64,000 bases of DNA from Gentiana macrophylla (lineage: Eukaryota; Streptophyta; Magnoliopsida; Gentianales; Gentianaceae): the NCBI GenBank assembly GCA_026214975.1, contig CM047806.1, forward strand, positions 53,399,947 to 53,463,946, in the 5' to 3' direction. The notes beneath the pieces were generated by a model. The model was given only the letters and a program-made list of their open reading frames with translations, searched no databases and was not told where the DNA came from. The number at the start of each line of letters is the position of its first letter. The stretch's first letter is position 1. Below are positions 23,085 through 34,721 of the stretch, piece after piece. The position numbers were made by a program, and so were the translations under genes.

Positions 23085-24504
23085 TGTCTCGGATTTTTGT
23101 AATGAAAATAAACAAGTAATAAATTTAAAAATCCACCCCAAGTGTAGGGATCGTAGCATAGCGATTAATACCGGAGTCGATCTCAGGGAATCGAGGTTGT
23201 TTAATCTAGTTTATTAATTCTTCTAATTTGTTACTACTAAAACAAAACTAAAAACGATAAAATAAACTGGACAGAGGATTGTTATCGGTCAAAGCCGGGA
23301 AGGATAAAAGCGAAAACGAAATCTAAACTATAAACTATAAAATAAACAGTAAACAAGAAGATGATCATGGTGATTAAACAATGAACAAACAAATATTCCT
23401 CCGATCCCGCAACCCTTAATTTCCTCTCTAAAGTTATCTTGTGATGATTTAATTAAAGATGTGGTCCACCTAATACTCTCGTAGATAATTCGCCTATCAA
23501 TCTCTCATCTCTCGATATATAAGATTGACGCTCTCAAACCAAGGTGTAAGATCTCTCAATCTAGCAACCTAGATATTCAACCTATCAACTCTCGTTATGT
23601 CAAGATTAAAAATCCCATCTTTCCTATGGTGATCTAAGGTTTACACCGACTCTCGTCATATGGTAAACATCAATAAGCAATACATCTCTCGATATCGATT
23701 GCATAACACATAAGCATAGAAAAAATACAACTTTAATCTAAATCACAAAACAAACTTAGATTGAAAATATAAAAACCTGCTGAAAAGGATTCACATCGTT
23801 TGAACAATTGCTCAGCCCCAAGCACTCAGCATCAAAACATCAGCAAAACGAAAATAAAAAGTGGAAAAGAAACACCCTCGGCCGGCCAAGCACCAAGGCT
23901 CAGCCGGCCGAGGTGACTTGATCTCGAAATTAGGGTTTTCTAAGTGTAAGATGCGATCTAGTACAACTCCTAGGGTTTAAGGAATGCGTATATTTATAGG
24001 GATTTAAAGCGGCCTCTTTGCTAAGTCGGTCTACGGACGCCCGTCCTAAAGCTTGGGCGCCCGTTCATCAACTTCACGAAGACTCAGATCTTGTTTTGCC
24101 AACCTGGGCGCCCGTTTACTTTGATGGGCGCCCGTCCAACTGGACGGGACTTGAGCGAACGTTCAGCTTGCTCAAAAATCGATCTTCTCATCTTTATCTT
24201 CAATCGATTTCATCTTTATCTCTTCTCCTCTTCATTAATCCGATTGTTAACCTCTTTTAATCCTCTTCTTGGTCGAAATTGTGTATCTACAATACATCAA
24301 ACACATTGCAAAATGTAGTATCTTCCAAATCAATATAAAACCATCAATTTTACACATAAATCATACAATTTTGCAACTAACCCATTAAAAACATCACTTG
24401 CTCAATACTTCAATATAAAGCTCGATTTCTATGAAAAACATCCACATATGGGGGAAATTGATATAATGTATATCGTTAAAAACACAATAAATTCACCCTA
24501 AACA
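23085..24504 (-). repeat. LTR (5' in element orientation) of the minus-strand gypsy element
   Basis: 1420 bp, from TGTCTCGG to CCTAAACA. It adjoins the PBS on its left side and the ATATC target duplication on its right side. Confidence 0.9.
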
Positions 24505-24762
24505 ATATCAAACCCAGAGAAAATGAATCAAGAGAAGAAGGAAAAGCAAGGAGGTTTCTAGAAACAAAAAGAAGCATTTTTCTTGGTGAAAAGATGATGA
24601 TTTTGGAAAAAGGAAAATTGTAATGAATCCTGTTATTCAGTTTGCTCTGTAATGAAATCAGTAGTTTTTAGTTTGTTATTTTAATTTGTTGTGATTTATT
24701 GCAGTATTCTTTTATTATTGCTTTTAGGGAGGGTTATGATACATCATCAAAAAGGGGTAAAT

Positions 24763-26478
24763 TGTTGGAAATAATATCTGTGTTTTGATGATGATTCGTC
24801 ACGTAATTAGTAAGATCATTTACAACCCATGATGATGAAGTCATAACTAACTGTTATAGTGTAAAATGAAAGAAGAAGCAAGAAATGGTCTAGAAAAAAT
24901 GTATATGTTCTATCTAGAGTATGAACCTTGTATAGGTTGTTTCAGACAAGCATTGTAATAAATAGGAACTAGGCGAACAGCGGAGTCATAATAAGCAAAC
25001 TGAGTATACTTATGGAAAAGCGAGGGATCGACACTCGATTATGAAAAATCAAGAAGATGAGTTATTTGAGGACACAGGCTCAGTTGGCTTATCTAGAAGA
25101 TTGAAGAACTGAAGGACACAGACTCAGTTATCGAAGACTGAAGAACTGAGGTGGCAAACTCAGTTAGAAGCTAATAAAGTCGTGACTATAAGTCAGGATT
25201 CAAGAAAGTCTGTGGTCACCTGAAACTGAACTATAGATCATGTAAAGCAGAATAATCTTAAGGACAAATATTATCAGTTACCAGGAAATGAAGAAACTGA
25301 ATGGTGTACTCTGACTCAGTCAATTGAAGTCAGATGTCAAGATCATATGGTACTCAGTTTTGAAGAAGAGTAGAAAATTGAGTTAAGGCCTTGTTAAATT
25401 TGAATTGACAATACGATAAAAGGTCGTACATATGAACGTTGGCTAAACAACAAATGTAACGGCTACAAGAGCTAGTGACCGTTACATCACCCCTATAAAT
25501 ACACAAAGAAAAACACTAAAGAAAAAGGGATCTGAAAAAGGTTTTAATAGCATATATCTAAAGATCCAGATCCAGAAAATCAGATTTATTATCTAGAAAA
25601 GGGGAAGCCAACAGAATTTCCTTGAAGATTAAAAAGAAAGATCCAGTAACCCATTAAGGGGGAAAGAGGCATCTTGGAGCTGCAACGTCATATCGGAAGA
25701 AGCAAGCGACTCACCTGATTAATCTCTTGATTAATTCTAAACCTAACCTTTGTGAAAAAGGGTTGGTTGTGCATAGTTTGAGGAGAGCAACTCCACCTTT
25801 CCTCATACGGTGGCAACTTGGTTGCCACAGCTGTTGGTGCAGTTTGCGGACTGTGTTTGTGTTAGTGGTGAGGTGGTGAAGGAGCCATTCCACCTCCGAA
25901 AGATCAGTGTGCAGAGTGAAGGGAGAAATCTTACCATTCTTCATTATGTGTAGACAGTGAAACTAGGGTGTCGTGAAGGACTGTCATCAGACTAGGATTT
26001 TTTAACAGTTATCTCAAGATTCTAGTGATACCTCCTACACCACAGGAGAAGGGGAGACGAACGGGATTACACCACCCGGAACTTCCATAAACAAACCTTG
26101 TGTTACTTTATGCATTTATGTTTGTGATATGATTGTTTTATTTATTTCATAATCATGCTATTACTTACTCAGCAAACATTAGACACTGAGTTAGCACAAA
26201 ACTGATACATAGGAGGTTTAGATCTTTACTGATACATCTATTGCACAAAAGGCTTAATCTTATCTGCTGCAGGATAATCCAGTTATTGCATTAGCAAAAC
26301 TGAATTAACTAACTCCATACAAGTTTAAAGGACAGGAACAAAACTGAGCTGAGCATCAGTTTGAGTTTGGCAAAAACTCAGTCCCTGGGGTATTTTCAGT
26401 TTTGGGAAAGTTTTTAGTGACAAGTTTATTCACCCCCCCTCCCTCTAAACTTGTGTTAGCCTTTCCAAAGGACCAACA
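24763..26478 (+). repeat. Sirevirus LTR2 (1716 bp)
   Basis: Starts TGTTGGAAATAATATC after the tract AAAAAGGGGTAAAT and ends GGACCAACA, followed by AT and the PBS TGGTATCGGA at 26481. The sequence CACCCCTATAAATACACAAA near 25490 holds the likely TATA box. The LTR serves both unit 1 (as 3' LTR) and unit 2 (as 5' LTR). Confidence 0.92.
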
Positions 26479-26480
26479 AT

Positions 26481-26492
26481 TGGTATCGGAAC
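26481..26492 (+). promoter_or_regulatory. Primer binding site, initiator-Met tRNA type
   Basis: TGGTATCGGAAC lies two bases after the LTR. The usual copia PBS reads TGGTATCAGAGC, so this copy is close with a few changes. The unit 3 counterpart, at 31450, reads TGGTATCGAAC. In both the change falls where a CAG would be. Confidence 0.75.
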
Positions 26493-26623
26493 AGTGCTTC
26501 TGTTACGAAGAGATCCAGAACTGAGTTTAAATATCAGTTGTTTGCTTAGAGCAATTGTTGATATCTTACAAACCAGTTGTTGGAAACCCATCACTGTATC
26601 AGTTATAAGAACACTTAATTTAA

Positions 26624-27412
26624 ATGGTTACATCCAAAATTAGAAGTTGGCTTATTCACCCCCTGACTAACTGTTTGCTAAATGTATCTGATTTTCAGGA
26701 TCAAATATTTGAGAGGTTTAATGCGACAAATTCTCAGACAAATCCAGAATCTCAACTCAGTGATTATATGGATAGCAATCTAAATGTATATGTTGATGAA
26801 TCCAGAGGAGTTCCATCACTAAGAGATATCTCAGAAGAAGAAGAAGAGGAATTGTTGCAAGTAACTGTTGATATAGAAGATTCATCAGAGCATCAAGAGA
26901 ATGTACAGTCAAACATTAAAGCTGTAACAAACAATCAAGGAAAGGTAAATTTCTCAACTCAGCTATCATCAGCTGAACTCAGTCAGAGAAACTCTGAGCT
27001 TGCCAAGTTGACAGAAAAACTCACTCTGAAGTTAAAACTAAAAGATATAGAACTCGGCAAAGCAAAATATTGGAATGAGTTTCTTGATACTGAAATGTCA
27101 AATCTAGCTGAAAGGTTATTATCAAGTAAATTTGACAACAGCAATGATAATTCCCCACCCTTACCCAATCTTAAGATTTCAAGGATTATAAACTCCAGAC
27201 ATCAAAATACTGGAAGACCTAGTGGATTACACAAAGAAAATAAAGATTATAAATTTAAAGGAATCCTTGTGAAATCAACTAAGGTTGAGCATAATGGCTT
27301 ATCTAGAAAAGAGATGAGAAAGCTTAATTCTCTCATCAAAGAAACTGAAGTATGTACTTCAATAACTAATCCAGCCGGACCCAAAAAGATATGGGTACCG
27401 AAGAAAACTTAA
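26624..27412 (+). CDS. Sirevirus ORF1, intact copy (262 aa), gag-end-like
   Basis: This is the only copy of ORF1 that is fully open. Residues 1-60 hold a hydrophobic N-terminal patch and a Gln/Asn/Ser-rich stretch. Residues 68-80 are acidic (a run of Glu). Residues 110-160 form a likely coiled coil ('S-E-L-A-K-L-T-E-K-L'). The last 15 residues, 'N-P-A-G-P-K-K-I-W-V-P-K-K-T', match the gag-pol linker motif seen in Sirevirus polyproteins. I therefore infer a remnant of the gag C-terminal region whose pol has been deleted. I see no CCHC zinc knuckle. Function unknown. Confidence 0.6.
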   Translation: MVTSKIRSWLIHPLTNCLLNVSDFQDQIFERFNATNSQTNPESQLSDYMDSNLNVYVDESRGVPSLRDISEEEEEELLQVTVDIEDSSEHQENVQSNIKAVTNNQGKVNFSTQLSSAELSQRNSELAKLTEKLTLKLKLKDIELGKAKYWNEFLDTEMSNLAERLLSSKFDNSNDNSPPLPNLKISRIINSRHQNTGRPSGLHKENKDYKFKGILVKSTKVEHNGLSRKEMRKLNSLIKETEVCTSITNPAGPKKIWVPKKT

Positions 27413-27744
27413 AACTGTTTTGCAAGCTAAGTCAGTTCTCATATTGCTGAATCCTTAGAAAACTGACTTCTACATAGCAACGAAGCTTAAAAGGCAAAAG
27501 CTGATGAAGGGCAAATTGGTCAAAAGCAGAAAACTTTCCAGCTACCATCTGACGCTTGAGCTGACAAGACAAATCACCTAAAGCCACATGTCAATCAAGG
27601 AGAAAAAGTAGATGTACATCCCTACAAATCTCATTGATTGCGACACGACTCTTATTTGAAAACGATTGAAAGACTCAATCTTGACAAAATCTTGCTCAAA
27701 TTCATAATCTTCAAAATTCCCCCAAGAATTCTTAACCTAGATCC

Positions 27745-29618
27745 ATGGAGCGATACAACATTGATGAAGGGATTACCATGAGTCTGGATGACTTGATCAA
27801 AAATTCTCAAACTCCACTCTATCAACTCAGATTGTAGACAAAATCAAAAGGTTCGAGGACTTGAAAATCTGATTGATACAAAGGTCAATTCTTTTCACCC
27901 AGAAAGTATCAAAGATTTCTACAGAAATGCTGTAATCACCAATGGTGGAAAAAGCTTAAGGCAGCAGTTCAAGATAAAAGCATTGTTGGTGATGAACATG
28001 TGCTTTCCCTAGTCCTTGGTTTGGACATATATGGAGGATCTTCATATCTCACTTTTGTAAATGATGAAAAAGACAAACTTTGGAATGTTACAGCACTCAA
28101 CAAAGACAAGAAGAATTTCATCGAATCCATTCATCAACAGAAACAAGAGTTCGCATTCTTGACAATTCTTCTGACCAAAAATGTTATTGGTCACACTTGG
28201 AATCTCTATACACTTTCAACAGAAAAGATGAAGCTTATCTATGCCATTTGGTTTGAAGTAAGACTGGACTGGAACAAGTTTGTTCTCAAGCAATTGATCA
28301 AACAAATTTTAGATGAAAAAGCGAAAGCTCAAAGAAGAAAGGCTGTTGGAGAAAAAATCTTATTGAAAAAGGGATTCACTTATCTAGTTCAAAGAATACT
28401 AGACTATTTCTCCATCTCAAAATCCATAAAGCAGTGAAAGCAAATCATTGCTTCGAGTGGAGCGAAGAAAAGGAAATTTGTTGAAGAATAAAGGAGAGAA
28501 ACTTCAGACTCTAGCTCAAGAGAAACTATAAGTTTGGATGAAAAGACTTTAAGAAGACAAAGGAGGATGTGGAACAAATCTCTTGCGAGGAAAACTGAAA
28601 CTGAAGATATAATTCAAATTGAAGATGAAACTGAAGAAAGTGAATCCTCAACTGAAAAGCATGAAGAATATACTGGGGAAAAGAGAAGCTTTGGAAGACG
28701 CTGAATTTTGCGCAACTGAGTATGAGAGAGAATTATCAAGTCATGACTTTCATTTTCATTATCATGAAAGCCAGCTCCTCATCTCAAGTTCATGAAGCGT
28801 CTAAAAGCAAATCTGCAACTAAAGGATCTCAGCGCCAATTAACTGAAATTGAAGAAAGATTGGAAGGATTAAAAGAGATCATCAAAAGCCTGATGCATAC
28901 TCTATAGCAGAAACTTTACAATTTACATGAATTAATTGGAAAAGCACATTACTCAGGTCTAAACAAATACTCCAACATCATCACCTTGCGCAAGTTATTT
29001 GAAGAAAGCTTCTGCATATCTTCAAACAAGGGGGAAGATAAAACTAAAGGTGATGAAGCTGAAGGTGATGCTGATGTTGACAAAGCTGAAGAGGTCTATG
29101 CCAAACTGTTGGTTGAAGAACAAGACAGACAAGTAGATGCTGATCTACTTGCAATTCAACAAAATGGATAAGCGGTTTATAATCTGATTGAAGAGCTAAT
29201 TGCAGAAGAAACCTTTGAAGAAACAAGAATTGAGGAAGATGAAGAAGCCTTAGTTAAAGGTGTGTTGAACATCAGGAAGAAGCTTGTAATCTGTGCCAGA
29301 TTGAAAGAAAATTTAAAGGCAGATGAAGGCAAAGAGACAAAAACCAAGGGGGAAGGTATCCTGAAGCCAAAAGAAAAGAAGATTGATCTTATATCAAAAG
29401 AAGAAGTGAAGGTAATGGAGGAGGAGATTAAGGAAATCTTGATAAAGGTCAAAAACCAAGAAAATGAAGAAGCAAATCGGCTGATCAATGAGTATCTGGA
29501 TATCAAACCTAGAGAAAATGAATCAAGAGAAGAAGGAAAAGCAAGGAGGTTTCTAGAAACAAAAAGAAGCATTTTTCTTGGTGAAAAGATGATGATTTTG
29601 GAAAAAGGAAAATTGTAA
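27745..29618 (+). pseudogene. Sirevirus unit 2, ORF2, several frameshifts
   Basis: The ATG at 27745 is conserved, but the frame is lost after about 15 codons: GACTTCAGTCAAAAA in copies 1 and 3 is GACTTGATCAAAAA here. It is open again from 28000 to 28437, breaks near 28430 where copies 1 and 3 have several CAG triplets, and resumes 28722-28907, 28986-29171 and 29262-29618. The positions of the breaks are discussed in the findings. Confidence 0.8.
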
Positions 29619-29757
29619 TGAATCCAGTTATTCAGTTTGCTCTGTAATGAAATCAGTAGTTTTTAGTTTGTTATTTTAATTTGTTGTGATTTCTTGCAGT
29701 ATTCTTTTATTATTGCTTTTAGGGAGGGTTATGATACATCATCAAAAAGGGGGAAAT

Positions 29758-31447
29758 TGTTGGAAATAATATCTCATGTTTTGATGATGATTAAATCACG
29801 TAATTAGTAAGATCATTTACAACCCATGATGATGAAGTCATAACTAACTGTTATAGTGCAAAATGAAAGAAGAAGCAAGAAATGGTCTAGAAAAAATGTA
29901 TATGTTCTATCTAGAGTATGAACCTTGTATAGGTTGTTTCAGACAAGCATTGTAATAAATAGGAACAAGGCGAACAGCGGAGTCATAATAAGCAAACCGA
30001 GTATACTTATGGAAAATCGAGGATCGAACTCGATTATGAGAAAATCAAGAAGAAGATGAGTTCGCCGAGGACACAGCTCGCTTGGCTTATCTAGAAGATT
30101 GAAGAACCGAGGACACAGAGACTCGATTATCGAAGATCAAGAAGCGAGGTGGCAAACTCGGTTAGAAGCTAATAAAGTCGTGACTATAAGTCGAGATTCG
30201 AGCAAGTCTGTGGTCACTGGCTCGAACTAAAGATCATGTAAAAATTTGAATAATCTTAAGGACAAAGATTATCGCTTACCAGGAAAGAAGAAATCGAATG
30301 GTGTACTCGGACTCGACCAATTGAAGTCGATGTCAAGATCATAAGGTACTCAATTTTGAAGAAGAGTAGAAAAGCGAGTTAAGGCCTTGTTAAATTTGAA
30401 TTGACAATACGACAAAAGGTCGTACATATGAACGTTGGCTAAACAACAAATGTAACGGCTACAAGAGCTAGTGACCGTTACATCACCCCTATAAATACAC
30501 AAAGAAAAACACTAAATAAAAAGGGATCTGAAAAAGGTTTTAATAGCATATATCTAAAGATCCAGATCCAGAAAATCAGATTTATTATCTAGAAAAGGGG
30601 AAGCCAACAGAATTTCCTTGAAGATTAAAAAGAAAGAGGCATCTTGGAGCTGCAACGTCATATCCAGAAGAAGCAAACAGCTCACTGAATTAATCTCTTG
30701 ATTAATTCTAAACCTAACCTTTGTGAAAAAGGGTTGGCTGTGCATAGTTTGAGGAGAGCAACTCCACCTTTCTCATCACGGTGGCAACTTGGTTGCCACA
30801 AATTGTTAGTGCGGTTTGCGGTATGGACTGTGTTTGTGTTAGTGGTGAGCAGGTGAAGGAGCCATTCCACCTCCGAAAGATCAGTGTGCAGAGTGAAGGG
30901 AGCAATCTTACCTTTCTTCATTATGTGTAGACAGTGAAACTAGGGTGTCGTGAAGGACTGTCATCAGACTAGGATTTTTTAACAGTTATCTTAAGATTCT
31001 AGTGATACCTCCTACACCACAGGAGAAGGGGAGTCGAACGGGATTACACCACCCAGAACTTCCATAAACAAACCTTGTGTTACTTTATGCATTTATGTTT
31101 GTGATATGATTGTTTTATTTATTGCATAATCATGCTATTACTTACTCAGCAAACATTAGACACTGAGTTAGCACAAAACTGATACATAGGAGGTTTAGAT
31201 CTTTACTGATACATCTATTGCACAAAAGGCTTAATCTTATCCGCTGCAGGATAATCCAGTTATTGCATTAGCAAAACTGAATTAACTAACTCCTTACAAG
31301 TTTAAGGGATGAGAACAAAAGCGAAGTGAGCATCGCTTTGAGTTTGGCAAAACTCGATCCACAGGGTATTTTCATTTTGGGAAAGTTTTTAGTGACAAGT
31401 TTATTCACCCCCTCTAAACTTGTGTTAGCCTTTTCAAAGGACCAACA
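29758..31447 (+). repeat. Sirevirus LTR3 (1690 bp)
   Basis: Starts TGTTGGAAATAATATC directly after AAAAAGGGGGAAAT and ends GGACCAACA, followed by AT and a PBS-like block. It serves unit 2 and unit 3. Compared with LTR2 and LTR4 it shows many CTGA to CGA type differences (for example around 30010-30380 and 31310-31380). Confidence 0.92.
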
Positions 31448-31589
31448 ATTGGTATCGAACGATTCATACATTACGAAGAGATCGAATCGAGTTTAAATAT
31501 CAGTTGTTTGCTTAGAGCAATTGTTGATATCTTACAAACCAGTTGTTGGAAACCCATCATTGTATCAGTTATAAGAACACTTAATTTAA

Positions 31590-32376
31590 ATGGTTACATC
31601 CAGAATTAGAAGTTGGCTTATTCACCCTTGACTAACTGTTTGCTAAATGTATCTGATTTTCAGGATCAAATATTTGAGAGGTTTAATGCGACAAATTCTC
31701 AGACAAATCCAGAATCTCAACTCAGTGATGATATGGATAGCAATCTAAATGTATATGTTGACGAATCCAGAGGAGTTCCATCACTAAGAGATCTCTCAGA
31801 AAAAGAAGAAGAGGAATTGTTGCAAGTAACTGTTGATATAGAAGATTCATCAGAGCATCAAGAGAATGTACAGTCAAACATTAAAGCTGTAACAAACAAT
31901 CAAGGAAAGGTAAATTTCTCAACTCAGTTATCATCAGCTGAACTCAGTCAGAGAAACTCTGAGCTTGCCAAGTTGACAGAAAAACTCACTCAAGAGTTAA
32001 AACTAAAAGATATAGAACTTGGCAAAGCAAAATATTGGAATGAGTTTCTTGATACTGAATTGTCAAATCTAGCTGAAAGGTTATTATCAAGTAAATTTGA
32101 CAACAGCAATGATAATTCCCCACCCTTACCCAATCTTAATATTTCAAGGATTATAAACTTGGACATCAAAATATCTGGAAGACCTAGTGGATTACACAAA
32201 GAAAATAAAGATTATAAATTTAAAGGAATCCTTGTGAAATCAACTAAGGTTGAGCATAATGGCTTATCTAGAAACAGAGAGATGAAAGCTTAATTCTCTC
32301 ATCAAAGAAACCGAAGTATGTACTTCAATAACTAATCGGCCGGACCAAAAAGATATGGGTACCAAAGAAAACTTAA
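31590..32376 (+). pseudogene. Sirevirus unit 3, ORF1, frameshifted at both ends
   Basis: Same protein as 26624-27412. The ATG at 31590 is conserved, but the frame breaks near 31627, where CACCCCCTGACT is read as CACCCTTGACT. It breaks again near 32273. The middle part (about 220 codons) is open and very similar to copy 2. Confidence 0.8.
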
Positions 32377-32705
32377 AAGCTGTTTTGCAAGCTAAGTCGG
32401 TTCTCATATTGTTTGAATCTCGAGAAAACCGACTTCTACATAGCAACGGTTTGAAAAGGCAAAAGGCGATGAAGGGCAAATTGGTCAAAAGCGAAAACTT
32501 TCCAATACCATCGACGCTTGAGTGACAAGATAAATCACACAAAGCCACATGTCTATCAAGGAGAAAAAGTAGATGTACATCCCTACAAATCTCATTGATT
32601 GCGACACGACTCTTATTTGAAAACGATTGAAAGACTCAATCTTGACAAAATCTTGCTCAAATTCATAATCTTCAAAATTCCCCCAAGAATTCTTAACCTA
32701 GATCC

Positions 32706-34583
32706 ATGGAGCGATACAACATTGATGAAGGGATTACCAGGAGTTTGGATGACTTCAGTCAAAAATTCTCAAACTCCACTCTATCAACTCAGATTATAGA
32801 CAAAATCAAAAAGGTTCGAGGACTTGAAAATCTGATTGATACAAAGGTCAATTCTTTGCACCCAGAAAGTATCAAAGATTTCTACAGAAATGCTGTAATC
32901 ACCAATGGTGGAAAAAGCTTCAGGACAGCAGTTCAAGATAAAAGCATTGTTGGTGATGAACATTTGCTTTCCCTAGTCCTTGGTTTGGACATATATGGAG
33001 GATCTTCATCTCTCACTTTTGGAAATGAAGAAAATGACAAACTTTGGAATGTTACAGCACTCAACAAAGACAAGAAGAATTTCATCGGATCCATTCATCA
33101 ACAGAAACAAGAGTTCGCATTCTTGACAATTCTTCTGACCAAAAATGTTATTGGTCACACTTGGAATCTCTATACACTTTCAACAGAAAAGATGAAGCTT
33201 ATCTATGCCATTTGGTTTGAAGAAAGACTGGACTGGAACAAGTTTGTTCTCAAGCAATTGATCAAACAAATTTCTGATGAAAAAGCGAAAGCTCAAGGAA
33301 GAAAGGATGTTGGAGAAAAATTCTTATTGAAAAAGGGATTCACTTATCTAGTTCAAAGAATACTAGACTATTTCTCCATCTCAAAATCCATAGAAACAGA
33401 AGTGAAACAGAAATCAGCGTTCAGTGGAGCGAAGAAAAGGAAAATTGTTGAAGAAGAAAGGAGAAAAACTTTAGACTCTAGCTTAAGAGAAACTATAAGT
33501 TTAGATGAAAGGACTTTAAGAAGACAAAGGAGGATGTGGAACAAATCTCTTGCGAGGAAAACTGAAACTGAAGATATAATTCAAATTGAAGATGAAACTG
33601 AAGAAAGTGAATCCTCAACTGAAAAGCAAGAAGAATATACTGAGGAGCAAATAGAAGCTTTGGAAGACGCTGAATTTTGCACAACTGAGTATGAGAGAGA
33701 ATTATCAAGTCATGACATTCATTTTGATTATCATGAAGCCAACTCCTCATCTCAAGTTCATGAAGCGTCTACAAGCAAATCTGCAACTAAAGGATCTCAC
33801 CGCCAATTAACTGAAATTGAAGAAAGATTGGAAGGATTAAAAGAGATCATCGAAAGCTGATCTGAGACTATAGCGAAACTTTACAATTTACATGAATTAA
33901 TTGGAAAAGCACATTACTCAGGTCTAAACAAATACTCCAACATCATCACCTTGCGCAAGTTATTTGAAGAAAGCTTCTGCATATCTTCAAACAAGGGGGA
34001 AGATAAAACTAAAGGTGATGAAGCTGAAGGTGATGCGGATGCTGACAAAGCTGAAGAGGTCTATGCCAGACTGTTGGTTGAAGAACAAGACAGGCAAGTA
34101 GATGTTGATCTACTTGCAATTCAACAAAATGGAGAAGCGGTTGATAATCTGATTGAAGAGCTAATTGCAGAAGAAACCTTTGAAGAAACAATAACTGAGG
34201 AAGATGAAGAAGCCTCATTTAAAGCTGTGTTGAACATCAGGAAGAAGCTTGTAATCTGTGCCAGATTGAAAGAAAATTTAAAGGCAGATGAAGGCAAAGA
34301 GACAAAAACCAAGGGCGAAGATATCCTGAAGCCAAAAGAAAAGAAGATTGATCTTTTATCAAAAGAAGAAGTGAAGGTAATGGAGGAGGAGATTAAGGAA
34401 ATCTTGATAAAGGTCAAAAACCAAGAAAACGAAGAAGAAAATCGGCTGATCAATGAGTATCAGGATATCAAACCCAGAGAAAATGTATCAAGAGAAGAAG
34501 TAAAAGCAAGGAGGCTTCTAGAAACAAAAAGAAGCATTTTTCTTGGTGAAAATATGATGATTTTGGAAAAAGGAAAATTGTAA
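32706..34583 (+). pseudogene. Sirevirus ORF2, best copy (about 625 codons with one break)
   Basis: The frame 32706-33860 (384 codons) is open, followed by 33951-34583 (210 codons); a small indel near 33857-33890 separates them. The N-terminal ~210 residues look globular ('L-D-I-Y-G-G-S-S', 'L-T-K-N-V-I-G-H-T-W-N-L-Y', 'A-I-W-F-E-E-R-L-D-W-N-K'). This arrangement is reminiscent of the domain called putative plant transposon protein in repeat-derived plant proteins, but I cannot confirm that. Residues 220-620 are highly charged with Glu/Lys coiled-coil stretches and Ser-rich segments. There is no RT, integrase or protease signature. It occupies the place of pol and any env-like gene between ORF1 and the 3' LTR. 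Function unknown. Confidence 0.6.
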
Positions 34584-34721
34584 TGAATCCAGTTATTCAG
34601 TTTGCTATGTAATGAACTCAGTAGTTTTAGTTTGTTATTTTAATTTGTTGTGATTTCTTGCATTATTCTTTTATTATTGCTTTTAGGGAGGGTTATGATA
34701 CATCATCAAAAAAGGGGAAAT

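Larger units (their letters stand above)
19125..24504 (-). mobile_element. Non-autonomous gypsy (LARD-like) element, minus strand
   Basis: The ends are TGTCTCGG and CCTAAACA on the + strand, flanked by a perfect 5-bp target duplication ATATC (19120-19124 and 24505-24509). Two LTRs of 1426 and 1420 bp enclose 2534 bp. Next to the right LTR the + strand reads TCCCCGGCAACGGCGCCA, the complement of the TGGCGCCGTTGCCGGGGA primer binding site used by Tat/Athila-type elements, so the element is transcribed leftward. The other LTR is flanked by AGTGTGGGGGTGT (minus strand), the polypurine tract. There is no pol or gag. It must rely on a partner for replication. Confidence 0.9.
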
